This document shows positions 1 through 7,680 of a stretch of 11,473 nt of DNA, piece after piece. Origin of the DNA: Chloroflexi bacterium UBA6265 (lineage in GTDB: Bacteria > Chloroflexota > Chloroflexia > Thermomicrobiales > UBA6265). Position numbers and translations under genes: made by a program. The stretch covers positions 7,940 through 19,412 of the forward strand of contig DJVD01000292.1 of assembly GCA_002440805.1 (NCBI GenBank), given 5' to 3'. Every line of letters begins with the position of its first letter. The stretch's first letter is position 1. The notes under the pieces are model-generated. The model was given only the letters and a program-made list of their open reading frames with translations. It was not told the origin of the DNA and searched no databases.

Positions 1-60
1 TACAAGTTCGATTGCACCGTAGATCCCAGCGAATCGGTGGTGATCACCGTCACGGAGTAA
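1..60 (+). CDS. C-terminal end of an unidentified protein (partial)
   Basis: The first 60 bases read in frame as 19 residues (YKFDCTVDPSESVVITVTE) followed by TAA, just upstream of a strong terminator hairpin, which supports this being the true end of a rightward gene that begins outside the window. The alternating hydrophobic end (VVITVTE) looks like a beta strand, and the FDC motif also occurs near the start of the mature part of the neighbouring secreted protein (residues 41-43), so it may be another exported protein. Too little is present to name a family. Confidence 0.6.
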   Translation, partial: YKFDCTVDPSESVVITVTE

Positions 61-89
61 ACCCGCCTGTTCGTGATTGAACGGCACAC

Positions 90-123
90 AAAAGCCCGCC
101 GGAGGTTCCTCCGGCGGGCTTTT
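90..123. terminator. Bidirectional intrinsic terminator
   Basis: A perfect 16-bp inverted repeat (AAAAGCCCGCCGGAGG at 90-105, complement at 108-123) is separated by only TT, so the real loop is probably four bases. It is GC-rich in the core with A-tract and T-tract ends, so it reads as a rho-independent terminator on both strands. It sits between the end of the rightward partial gene (stop at 60) and the end of the leftward secreted-protein gene (stop at 137) and would serve both. Confidence 0.93.
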
Positions 124-136
124 GGCAAATAGGTGG

Positions 137-1120
137 TTAGGGCGCGGTGACCTCAAACGTGGTGATCATGCCGCTGCTGACGTTCGGCATGCCATTGGCA
201 TCGGGCAGCAAATCAACCACGGTGTAGGTGCCAGGGCGAAGATCGGTCAGGATCATCGTCCCCTTGCTGCCGGCAGGTACCGTCGCCTGGGCGATGAAGG
301 TCACGCCTTCCGGAATCCCGGTCGGAGCGGCGGCGATATCGGCGGCAGTAACATCGGCCGGTACCCGCAATATCAGCGCCTCATGTGGCATGCTGCCCGT
401 ATTGCTGACATTAATCACGATAGTGCTGCCCTGAACCGATGGAGCGGAGAAGGTGAACACGCCATCGGTAATCGTGAGATCGACACTCACAGCACCTGCA
501 GGAGCGGTTCCAGCTTGCAGGACCTCGTTCTGCACGACCCAGGTTGGGGTGCCGTCAATGTCAGTGAGGTCAAACGTCCACGTCCCGGTGAGCACCTGGC
601 GGCCGACGGTGTAGGTGACAGTTGCCGTGGCGGTCTCGCCCTCAACCGATGCATTGGTCACAGCGATGAGGTTATAGGGGAGATGGGGCAACATCGGTAG
701 CAAGGCGGCGAAATCGGCATCGCTCAGGGCACCGCCGAATCCGAGCCAGGTACCGCGGAAGTTCCCGCCGGTTAACTTCGTGAGCGCATCCACATCGTTC
801 TCGCTCATGCAATCGAGGATGGAACTCGCGGCCACCGAAAGATCGGCCTCTAGCGGATCGACGGGATTTTCCACGATCGGCGACGCAACGGGCGACGCCA
901 CAGGTGTGGCTGCCATTGATGCGATCGGTGAGGCAATCGGTGAGGCCATCGGGCTGGAGACAGCTGATACCCAGCTAGCGGCGACGATTTGGCAATCGAA
1001 GGTCGGCTCGGGTGTGGACCCGCCGGTACCATCCTGGGCGGCAGATGCCAGCGCGGTAATCGCAAGTGATCCCGCAAGCAGGGCGGCAATGACGCGGGGT
1101 GTATGGTGGGAAATAGGCAC
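137..1120 (-). CDS. Secreted protein with MASP-type linker, association domain and cupredoxin-like C-terminal domain
   Basis: Predicted 327-aa exported protein of unknown specific role. Residues 1-28 form a Sec signal peptide (hydrophobic stretch from about 10 to 26, AxA-type site near ASAA). Residues 56-82 are a Pro/Ala/Ser linker of repeated ASPxAS units. Residues 90-200 resemble the small NTF2/SnoaL-like folds seen in secreted Chloroflexota proteins (weak inference). Residues 207-327 look like a cupredoxin: SNTGSMPHEALIL around His246 and a final strand with GMITTFEV. Of the usual type-1 copper ligands only His246 and Met318 seem to remain; the expected Cys and second His positions read Asp303 and Asn313, so copper binding is doubtful. 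Cys43 and Cys104 could form a disulfide. The start is GTG at 1118-1120 with GAGGAG 11 bases upstream. It ends at the shared terminator and is transcribed divergently from dapF. Confidence 0.85.
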   Translation of the reverse strand: MPISHHTPRVIAALLAGSLAITALASAAQDGTGGSTPEPTFDCQIVAASWVSAVSSPMASPIASPIASMAATPVASPVASPIVENPVDPLEADLSVAASSILDCMSENDVDALTKLTGGNFRGTWLGFGGALSDADFAALLPMLPHLPYNLIAVTNASVEGETATATVTYTVGRQVLTGTWTFDLTDIDGTPTWVVQNEVLQAGTAPAGAVSVDLTITDGVFTFSAPSVQGSTIVINVSNTGSMPHEALILRVPADVTAADIAAAPTGIPEGVTFIAQATVPAGSKGTMILTDLRPGTYTVVDLLPDANGMPNVSSGMITTFEVTAP

Positions 1121-1310
1121 GGGGAACGTAGCTCCTCTGGCGTCGGCATTTCACCCCGGTTGGTGAAGCCATGCGAGAATGAACGAAAGACTGCGTCCAC
1201 ATCAGGATGTGTACGGACAGTCACACGTCCCTCGATTGTACCCCATCAAATGCCGGGTGAAACGCGTATTTGTGGCCCTATGTGGCCTCCCTTCAGTCAG
1301 GAAAGCGTAG
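1121..1310. promoter_or_regulatory. Divergent intergenic region between the secreted-protein gene and dapF
   Basis: This 190-bp gap must hold promoters for both divergent genes. For the leftward gene a possible -10, TACAAT on the minus strand (1235-1240), has a TTCACC -35 candidate (1256-1261) at a short 15-bp spacing. No convincing -35/-10 pair was found for dapF. CACATC-AG-GATGTG (1198-1211) is a 6-bp inverted repeat around two bases, of operator size, inside the leftward leader. These sites are weak pattern matches. Confidence 0.35.
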
Positions 1311-2144
1311 ATGACAACACCTCCAGCAATCCCGTTTGAGAAAATGCACGGAAGTGGCAACGATTTCATCGTTATCGATCACGAGATGTTGGCCGACGTG
1401 GTTGATGACCTGCCGGCATTCGTGCAGGCCGTCTGTCGACGTGGCACCAGTATCGGGGCCGATGGCGTCATCGTCATTGGGCCGTCGGATAAATCGGACT
1501 TTAACTGGCACTACATCAACGCCGATGGTTCCGATGGCGATATGTGCGGAAATGGTGCCATGGTGGGAGCGCGCTATGCGGTGAATCACCAGCTCGCGGG
1601 CAACCGCTGCGCCTTCACCACCCCTGCCGGTACGGTGGAGGCGGAGGTGGAAGGCGAACGGGTTAGCTTGCGGATGATGGACGCGCATCAGATCGGCGCC
1701 ACCTTGCATTTCGATGCACTTAAGCGGATCGAATTCGACCACTATATGCTTGGCGTTCCCCATGTTGTTGGCTTTGTCGACGATGCCGATGAAATCGAGT
1801 CCCTGGAAACCATTGGCAGGGCGATTCGGCTTGATCCACAACTGCAGCCGTTGGGCGCGAACGTCAACCTTGTTCACAAGCTCGATGAAACAACCATCCG
1901 CATGCGCACCTATGAACGCGGGGTGGAAGCGGAGACACTTGCCTGCGGCACCGGCGCCGTTTGCAGCGCTATTGCCGCCACCCGGCGCGGTATGGTGCAG
2001 CAGCCGGTTAACGTCCGGGTGAGCAGCGGCATGACGCTTACAGTGTCCTGGCGCGATGATGGTGCCAGGGCGACGGATATTCGCCTGGCGGGAACGGCCC
2101 GCACGGTGGCCAGCGGAACCATCCTGCCCGACGCGTTGCGCTAA
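1311..2144 (+). CDS. dapF: Diaminopimelate epimerase
   Basis: Cytoplasmic, cofactor-independent epimerase that converts LL- to meso-2,6-diaminopimelate for lysine and peptidoglycan synthesis. The 277-aa length is normal. The family signatures are all present: KMHGSGNDFIVID near residues 11-23, GADG at 49-52, INADGSDGDMCGNGA around Cys79, GVPH at 148-151, GANVNLV at 182-188, and YERGVEAETLACGTGA around Cys212. Cys79 and Cys212 are the expected base/acid pair. Glu202 and Arg203 match the conserved substrate-contacting ERG. The position after CGNGA, usually Arg, is Met84. The ATG at 1311 has AGGAAAG at 1299-1305. No other lysine genes are adjacent, so it stands apart from a dap cluster. The next gene starts 154 bp later and probably has its own promoter. 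Confidence 0.97.
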   Translation: MTTPPAIPFEKMHGSGNDFIVIDHEMLADVVDDLPAFVQAVCRRGTSIGADGVIVIGPSDKSDFNWHYINADGSDGDMCGNGAMVGARYAVNHQLAGNRCAFTTPAGTVEAEVEGERVSLRMMDAHQIGATLHFDALKRIEFDHYMLGVPHVVGFVDDADEIESLETIGRAIRLDPQLQPLGANVNLVHKLDETTIRMRTYERGVEAETLACGTGAVCSAIAATRRGMVQQPVNVRVSSGMTLTVSWRDDGARATDIRLAGTARTVASGTILPDALR

Positions 2145-2298
2145 CTTAACCCCACTCGCGTTACGCATAGCGATGCTTCGCGCTACACTATGCAACGATG
2201 CATTGAGTCGGCGGATAAGTCTGCAAGCGCGTGTGTACTCCGCCGGACAGTTGGAACCACTGCGCCCGACGCAGTGCAGGAGCGAAAGACAGCTTCCC

Positions 2299-4539
2299 AT
2301 GACCGATTCACCAAGCCCGACCCAAGCACACGACGCCGCCGCGATTGAAGAACCAATTTCCCCAGAACCGCAAACAATGCCTTCAGTGGAAGCGACCGAC
2401 GCCCTGGATATCGCCACGGCCCAAACGTTCCGCATGCCAACATCGCTGGAGGCATCTCCGGACGGCAATTGGTTGGTATGGCTGCAACCGGGTGAGAGTG
2501 GTGAGTTGGAACTGTGGCTGAGCGGAACTGCCGAAGGCAGTGAACCACACCGTCTGGATCTGCCGTTCGTGCCGGTTGAGGATCTCGATCCCGAAAGCGG
2601 ACGCCTGGTGCGCGGTCCGCAGTTTTCGCCAGATTCCACCCGCATCGCCATCACAGGCATGCATCCGGATGGCGATCGCACGGCCATCTGGATCGTGCCC
2701 ATGGCATCCAACGAAGCACCGATGATCGCCGATCACCAGGACCAAACCTCAGGTGAAAGCAATGACGGTGAATCCGCCACCCTGTTTGAGGACGTGGAAC
2801 CTGCTGCCGAACCGCTGGAAACCAGCGACCAGGCCGTGACGGATCTCGACGACATTTTCGCCGAGGCCGACGCAGAGCGTGAAGCTGGCGAAGGTGATAC
2901 TGGCGACGTTGAACCAGCATTCGAGTCTGAGACGGAGACGTTGGCTGATGAGCCATTTATCCTCAGTGCCTCTGCCGAGGGTGATTTGCCTTTGGCTGGT
3001 GCAAAGCCCTTCATGCTGGCCAATCATTCCGGCGCCGATCGCTCACCTCGCTGGTCCCCGGATGGTGAGATTATCGCCTTCACCAGCACCATCGATGGCC
3101 GCGATGTGATTGCACTGGGTTCTCCGAACGAACCCGGCGGTATCGAAATGCTCACCTGGAGTCGCGAGCATAGCCGTGAGCCGCAGTGGAGCCGCGATGG
3201 CAAGTTCATAGCCTTCCTTCGCCCGATCAGCGGCGGCAACGAATACCACGACATCTGGAGCTTCAGCCTGGAAGCGGGGGAGCTTACCAACCTCACCGGC
3301 GAAAAATCGCCGGCCGTGCGGCACTCCATCGAGTGGGTTCCGGGCCGTAACCTGGTGGCGTTCGTAACGCTGGAGAACGACTGGCTCGGCATTAGCGTGG
3401 TCAACGCCGATAACAAGGCCGGTTGGGTGGTCACTCGCGAAAGCGGCGACAAAACCGAACCTCGCTTTGCGCCGGACGAAGCGCGCCTCATTTATGTCCG
3501 TACCGAGGGATTCACCACGGTGCTGTGCGAGCGGAGTTTACACAGCTCGGCATCGGTGGCCCTTGATCCCGGTGAGGGCGTGGTGTCCATGGCGCGGTGG
3601 TCGGCGGCCAAGACGGTTGCCTACGCGTTCTCTGCGCCGCAGCAGCCGATCACGATTTTTGTGCAGGCCAATACCGCCAAGGCGGATCGCATTGCGATCC
3701 AGCCGGAGATCGGCGCAATCACGAGCGATCTCCATCTCGTCCAGCCGCAGCCGTTTGAGTTCAAGGTCGGTCCGGATGAGACCTTCTCGGGACTTTTGTA
3801 CCGATCAGGCGAAGGCAACCGCGGCGATGTGCCAGGCATCGTCTACCTGCCGGAAGGTCCGCTGGATACCCGGCGGGGATCGTTCCAGCCGCACGAGCAG
3901 GCGCTGGCGAGTACCTCGCTGGCGGTGTTGAGCCCGGTATTGCATGGTGCCAGCGGCTTTGGCGCGGCGGTGCAAAACGACTTGCGTGACTACGCCAACA
4001 CCGAACTCGAGATCACCGATATCGCTGAAGCGGCTCGGGCGCTCGGTAAGGAAGATGGCATCAATCCCCGGCAGGTAACGTTGGTGGGCCACGGCTTCGG
4101 CGGAGCATTGGCACTGAGCACGGCTGGTGCCCGACCGGGATCGTTCGCCGCGGTGGTGGCAATTGATCCCATCACGGATTGGGCGATAGAGCTAGCCAAC
4201 GCCGATATCCAGTGGCGAAACTGGGTCACCGGGCAGTTCGGCATGCCGTTGACGCACGCGGATAACTATGCCTTGCGAACTCCGGCAACGTTCAGCGCCG
4301 TGCTGGATATCCCGGTGATTCTGGTACGAACGGCCGAGGCGAGCGAAAGCCGCCGCGTACAATTCCAGGCCTTACTGGACGATCTGGAAAGTGTGGGTGT
4401 GGCATACACGATCGTCGATGCCCCCGCAGAACCATTTGCCGCAACCTTGCGGCGAGTTAGCCAACTTTTGGCTGAACTATTTCACGACGACATGATTGAA
4501 CCGGCCGTTGGGGAACACCTCAGCGCCGCCGAAATCTAG
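2299..4539 (+). CDS. Peptidase S9-type beta-propeller/alpha-beta hydrolase protein, apparently lacking the catalytic triad
   Basis: A 746-aa protein with the layout of prolyl oligopeptidase/acylaminoacyl peptidase relatives. The N-terminal propeller has TolB/PD40-like repeats (SPDG at 53-56, FSPDS 109-113, WSPDG 252-256, WSRDG 297-301, FAPDE 390-394). The alpha/beta-hydrolase domain covers about residues 505-735. A very acidic stretch (about 145-232) interrupts the propeller. The nucleophile elbow, normally GxSxGG, reads GHGFGG with Gly599 in place of Ser. The Asp turn (usual HGxxD) reads RTAEASES at 677-684, and the usual GxGH region reads DAPAEPF at 707-713, with no His. It is therefore probably not an active peptidase. 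No signal peptide is seen, so it is presumably cytoplasmic. The open frame extends back to 2056 inside dapF, but ATG 2299 fits better: AGGAGC lies at 2278-2283, and the upstream translation looks noncoding. It is probably cotranscribed with the amidase 20 bp downstream. Confidence 0.85.
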   Translation: MTDSPSPTQAHDAAAIEEPISPEPQTMPSVEATDALDIATAQTFRMPTSLEASPDGNWLVWLQPGESGELELWLSGTAEGSEPHRLDLPFVPVEDLDPESGRLVRGPQFSPDSTRIAITGMHPDGDRTAIWIVPMASNEAPMIADHQDQTSGESNDGESATLFEDVEPAAEPLETSDQAVTDLDDIFAEADAEREAGEGDTGDVEPAFESETETLADEPFILSASAEGDLPLAGAKPFMLANHSGADRSPRWSPDGEIIAFTSTIDGRDVIALGSPNEPGGIEMLTWSREHSREPQWSRDGKFIAFLRPISGGNEYHDIWSFSLEAGELTNLTGEKSPAVRHSIEWVPGRNLVAFVTLENDWLGISVVNADNKAGWVVTRESGDKTEPRFAPDEARLIYVRTEGFTTVLCERSLHSSASVALDPGEGVVSMARWSAAKTVAYAFSAPQQPITIFVQANTAKADRIAIQPEIGAITSDLHLVQPQPFEFKVGPDETFSGLLYRSGEGNRGDVPGIVYLPEGPLDTRRGSFQPHEQALASTSLAVLSPVLHGASGFGAAVQNDLRDYANTELEITDIAEAARALGKEDGINPRQVTLVGHGFGGALALSTAGARPGSFAAVVAIDPITDWAIELANADIQWRNWVTGQFGMPLTHADNYALRTPATFSAVLDIPVILVRTAEASESRRVQFQALLDDLESVGVAYTIVDAPAEPFAATLRRVSQLLAELFHDDMIEPAVGEHLSAAEI

Positions 4540-4559
4540 CCTGTCAACTGCGAGAGTCA

Positions 4560-6233
4560 ATGCATCAGAAACCGCAATTATTGAGCCGACGGCGCCTTGT
4601 GCAGGCAGGCGCCGCAGCAGCTGTAGCTCCAAAGATCGAATTCGCCCACGCGCAAACACCCGTGCCCCAGACCGACATTGCGTACGAAATCACCGTGGCC
4701 GATATCCGGTCGGGATACGATAGCGGCCAATTCTCGATTGCTGAATTTACCGAGGCATCGCTCAACCGAATCGATCAGCTCGATGGTGCCGATACCTGGT
4801 TGGCGGCAATGATCGAAACGAACCCGGATGCGTTGGCGATCGCCGAACAAATGGACGAGGAACTGAAAGCTGGGCGCAGTCGGGGTCCCATGCATGGTGT
4901 GCCTGTGGTGGTGAAAGATGTTTTTGCCACCGCCGACCGGATGCAGACCACTGCCGGCTCGCGCTCGATGGAAGGCACCGTTGCCACCAAAGATGCCTTC
5001 ATCGTGGAGCGCATGCGTGCAGCGGGCATGATTATTCTTGGCAAATCCAACCTGACGGAATGGTCGGGTTATCGCCCTGTGCTTTATGGATGGAGCCCGC
5101 GAGGCGGGCTAAGCGCCAATCCCTACGTCACATCGCAAACCACGTGGGGGTCAAGCTCGGGCTCGGCGTCGGCAGTGGCCGCCAGCTACGCACCTGTGTC
5201 CGTGGGCGTGGAAACCGATGGCAGTATCCTTTGTCCCGCATCGGCATGCGGTGTAGTGGGGATTAAACCCACCGTCGGCGTGACCAGCCGACAAGGAGGA
5301 ATTGGCAATGGGTATACCCTCGATTCTCCGGGGGTGATGGGGCGAACGGTCGCCGATGCCGCCGCGCTGCTTTCTGTTATCGCCGGGTTCGATCCGAATG
5401 ACATTGCCTATGGCGACCACGCACCACTCTTTCCTGCCGGCGACCAGTTTCTTGACCGTGTTCATCAACCCGGCGCGCGGGATTATGTGCGTGCCATTTC
5501 CGATGGTGGCCTGCAGGGCGCACGTATCGGTGTTGTGCGATCGTACTGGGGGACGGACACGGAAGCCGATCGTCATGCCGAGAACGCGCTCCTGGCCCTC
5601 GAAGAAGCCGGTGCGATCGTGATAGACGACATCTATCCGGAAGGCATCAACAGCCTGCAAGGGACACTCACGGCCAGCGAAACGATGGGTGTGGAGTTCC
5701 CGGCACTCTTCCAACGCTTTCTCAATGGCTACACCTCAGGTGGTCCGATTCGCAGCCTCGAAGATGTCGTCGCCTGGTACGATGCCAATCCCGATGAATC
5801 GCAGTGGACGTGGAGCAGCGATCCGATGTCGCAGGGGCTGTATGCGTTGCCGGAATGGGACGACCAACACGTCGCGTGGATCAACGATCTGCACGATGCC
5901 GCCAGGGCGCGCGGTATTGACCAGGTATGTGAGGAGCACCAGTTGGATGCATTGGTGGCACCAACCAGCGCATTGCCGACCCGGTGGGATAACACCTCAT
6001 ATTTTTGGGCCTCCACGCAGCTGGCTGCCAGCGCTGGCTACCCCAGCGTAACGCTGCCGATCGGCTACACGGAGAACGTCCCCGCCGGACTGCATTTCTT
6101 TGGTCCCGCGTTCACCGAGCGTCGCCTCATCCGCTTCGCGGCCGAACTCGAGCGTACGCTTCAGGCCAGGGTTGCCCCGCAATTCCTCGAATCCACGGTA
6201 TACGACGACCTCTACGCCCCAATCCCCTGGTAA
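4560..6233 (+). CDS. Tat-exported amidase-signature family hydrolase
   Basis: A 557-aa member of the amidase signature family, which hydrolyses amide bonds with a Ser-cisSer-Lys triad. The triad is visible: Lys119 in VVVKDVF, cis-Ser198 in TWGSSSGSASAVAA, and nucleophile Ser222 in GVETDGSILCPA. The 24-residue Ser-Ser spacing matches fatty acid amide hydrolase. The downstream GVVGIKPTVG is also typical. The N-terminus carries a twin-arginine signal (SRRRLVQAG, residues 9-17, then an Ala-rich segment and AHA-Q near 31), so it should fold in the cytoplasm and act outside. The signal peptide and the absence of gatB/gatC argue against a GatA role; a secreted peptide or general amidase is more likely, with unknown substrate. 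The ATG at 4560 has a weak GAGAG at 4552-4556, and the close stop of the S9-type gene suggests cotranscription. Confidence 0.92.
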   Translation: MHQKPQLLSRRRLVQAGAAAAVAPKIEFAHAQTPVPQTDIAYEITVADIRSGYDSGQFSIAEFTEASLNRIDQLDGADTWLAAMIETNPDALAIAEQMDEELKAGRSRGPMHGVPVVVKDVFATADRMQTTAGSRSMEGTVATKDAFIVERMRAAGMIILGKSNLTEWSGYRPVLYGWSPRGGLSANPYVTSQTTWGSSSGSASAVAASYAPVSVGVETDGSILCPASACGVVGIKPTVGVTSRQGGIGNGYTLDSPGVMGRTVADAAALLSVIAGFDPNDIAYGDHAPLFPAGDQFLDRVHQPGARDYVRAISDGGLQGARIGVVRSYWGTDTEADRHAENALLALEEAGAIVIDDIYPEGINSLQGTLTASETMGVEFPALFQRFLNGYTSGGPIRSLEDVVAWYDANPDESQWTWSSDPMSQGLYALPEWDDQHVAWINDLHDAARARGIDQVCEEHQLDALVAPTSALPTRWDNTSYFWASTQLAASAGYPSVTLPIGYTENVPAGLHFFGPAFTERRLIRFAAELERTLQARVAPQFLESTVYDDLYAPIPW

Positions 6234-6250
6234 TTCTGGATCTGTGTACC

Positions 6251-6293
6251 AAACGCAGATGCCAGGGACAGTTATGTTCCGGGCATCTGTTTG
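6251..6293. terminator. Bidirectional hairpin terminator between convergent genes
   Basis: CAGATGCC (6256-6263) pairs with GGCATCTG (6282-6289). Past one A/G mismatch, GGGACA (6265-6270) pairs with TGTTCC (6275-6280, one G-U), leaving a GTTA loop. AAA on the left and TTT on the right flank the stem. It sits between the amidase stop (6233) and the oxidoreductase stop (6317), where both convergent transcripts need to end. The T-tract is short, so efficiency is uncertain. Confidence 0.7.
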
Positions 6294-6316
6294 CCGGGTA
6301 GGGATCGGGGTGTCAT

Positions 6317-7552
6317 CTAGCCGAGTGATGGCCTGGTGTGGACCAGGGGAGCGAGTGCGGGAGCCCGTTGCCCGGTGAGGACGGTTGTGGCCAGGAGTTG
6401 GCCAAGAATGGGTCCGAACGGCATACCATGGCCATTGAAGCCGCCCCCGTACCAGATGTTTTCCGATGTCTCGCTGTGGTCCACAATTGGTAAACCATCG
6501 GGCGTAAACGCCATCAGGCCGGCCCATTGGCGATCAGTCTCAAGGTCGCTCAGTTCCGGGAAAAGCCTCGGCATCACCTGTTCGATTTTCGCAGTCACAT
6601 GGGGTGTGGTCACCATCTCGCGAATTCCGGAATCTTTGTTGGGCGCATCCTCGCGACAGCCGCCAACCACAATGCTGCCATCGGGACGCTGCTGCCAATA
6701 CTCGCCTGTGGGCGTAATCTCGGCGCCGGTGGCGGTGGTGAACACGCGCCGCGTTGGCTTGTAGGAAATGATCTGCCCGCGCGTTGGGACAATGACGCCA
6801 TTCATTTCCGGGATGAGCGCATCGGTCCATGCGTTCAATGCCACCACCACCTTCCCTGCCGCAATTGGCCCGAGGTAGGTGTGCACAGTGGTAGCGTTGC
6901 CAGCAGACATGACCGATGCGACATCGGCATTGACGATGCTGGCTCCGTTTCGCTGCGCCGCACGGGCGAGGCCGGCGATATAGCGGGACGAATGCAGCGT
7001 GCCGCCCGTGGGTGCCAGGTAGCCTCCCGTGATCTCTTCGGCCAACGGCGTGTGGATCAATTGCTGCACGCCGGTGCGATCGAGCAGTTCCGTTTGAAAT
7101 CCGTCGGCCGCCAGCAGATCCCGTTGGGTGGTGATCGCGGCAAGCTCTTCCGCCGAGAGCGCCAGCGAGAGCGTGCCGGTGCGGCGAAGACCGCAATCGA
7201 TACCTTCGCCTTCCACGATTTCGTATGCCAGCTGTTGCCCCTGTATGGTCAGCGCATAGAAATCGCTGGCAGCGTCGGCTCCGAGAAGTTCGATCAGCCG
7301 TTGGTAGCTCACGGCCGCGCCCTCGATGAGGAAGCCACCGTTACGACCTGTAGCGCCCCAGCCGATGGCGTTTTTTTCCAACAGCACAACATTGGCACCC
7401 GATTTCGCCAACCAGTACGTGGTCCAGCACCCGAGCATGCCGCCGCCTATCACCACCACATCGGCAGCGGCCGGCAGCGGATCATCAGGGATGAACGGCT
7501 CTTGCGTGGCGTGCCAATAGGACAGCGAATCGGTGGCGGAATCGATATGCAC
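6317..7552 (-). CDS. FAD-dependent oxidoreductase, glycine/D-amino-acid oxidase (DAO) type
   Basis: Flavoprotein of the DAO fold, expected to oxidise an amine or amino acid; the substrate is not readable from sequence. In the longer 425-aa reading, the Rossmann motif is DVVVIGGGMLGCW...VVLLEK (45-74), GWGATGRNGGF (78-88) is the FAD-contacting loop, and the C-terminal part has MAFTPDGLPIVDH and YGGGFNGHGMPFGP. The SYWHAT segment before the FAD motif resembles gamma-glutamylputrescine oxidase-like (PuuB-type) proteins. The Cys used for covalent flavin in sarcosine oxidases is not in the matching position (LMAFTPD), so the FAD is probably noncovalent. I chose GTG at 7550-7552 (411 aa) because a perfect AGGAG lies 7 bases upstream; ATG at 7592-7594 (425 aa) has only a weak GGCGGGA. 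It is convergent with the amidase and no partner genes adjoin it. Confidence 0.9.
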   Translation of the reverse strand: MHIDSATDSLSYWHATQEPFIPDDPLPAAADVVVIGGGMLGCWTTYWLAKSGANVVLLEKNAIGWGATGRNGGFLIEGAAVSYQRLIELLGADAASDFYALTIQGQQLAYEIVEGEGIDCGLRRTGTLSLALSAEELAAITTQRDLLAADGFQTELLDRTGVQQLIHTPLAEEITGGYLAPTGGTLHSSRYIAGLARAAQRNGASIVNADVASVMSAGNATTVHTYLGPIAAGKVVVALNAWTDALIPEMNGVIVPTRGQIISYKPTRRVFTTATGAEITPTGEYWQQRPDGSIVVGGCREDAPNKDSGIREMVTTPHVTAKIEQVMPRLFPELSDLETDRQWAGLMAFTPDGLPIVDHSETSENIWYGGGFNGHGMPFGPILGQLLATTVLTGQRAPALAPLVHTRPSLG

Positions 7553-7559
7553 GGTGCGG

Positions 7560-7564
7560 CTCCT
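7560..7564 (-). promoter_or_regulatory. Ribosome-binding site deciding the oxidoreductase start
   Basis: AGGAG on the minus strand lies exactly 7 bases before the GTG at 7552. The alternative upstream ATG (7594) has no comparable site. This is the main reason for preferring the 411-aa product. Confidence 0.6.
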
Positions 7565-7680
7565 GGATGCTGGCGAGGTCTCGTTAATCGGCATGATACG
7601 GCGAATCCCGCCGCCCGGGTAGGGATGGCGAGTATGTGGCCGCGAATCCTAACTCGAGAGTCGCAGGTGGATTCGATCGC

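Noticed and set aside
2161..2189. Possible promoter TTACGC/TACACT with 17-bp spacing before the S9-type gene
   Set aside because: The -10 matches four of six positions but the -35 matches only two of six, so it is too weak to list although a promoter is likely in this gap.
2056..2298. N-terminal extension of the S9-type protein into dapF
   Set aside because: It would overlap dapF by 89 bases out of frame, and the extra residues are Arg/Leu-rich and unlike the family; ATG 2299 has an upstream AGGAGC.
1293..2711. A 472-codon leftward open frame across dapF and the start of the S9-type gene
   Set aside because: It is antisense to dapF, whose signatures are unmistakable, and its Arg/Ser/Gly-rich translation shows no family pattern; it is a GC-rich shadow frame.
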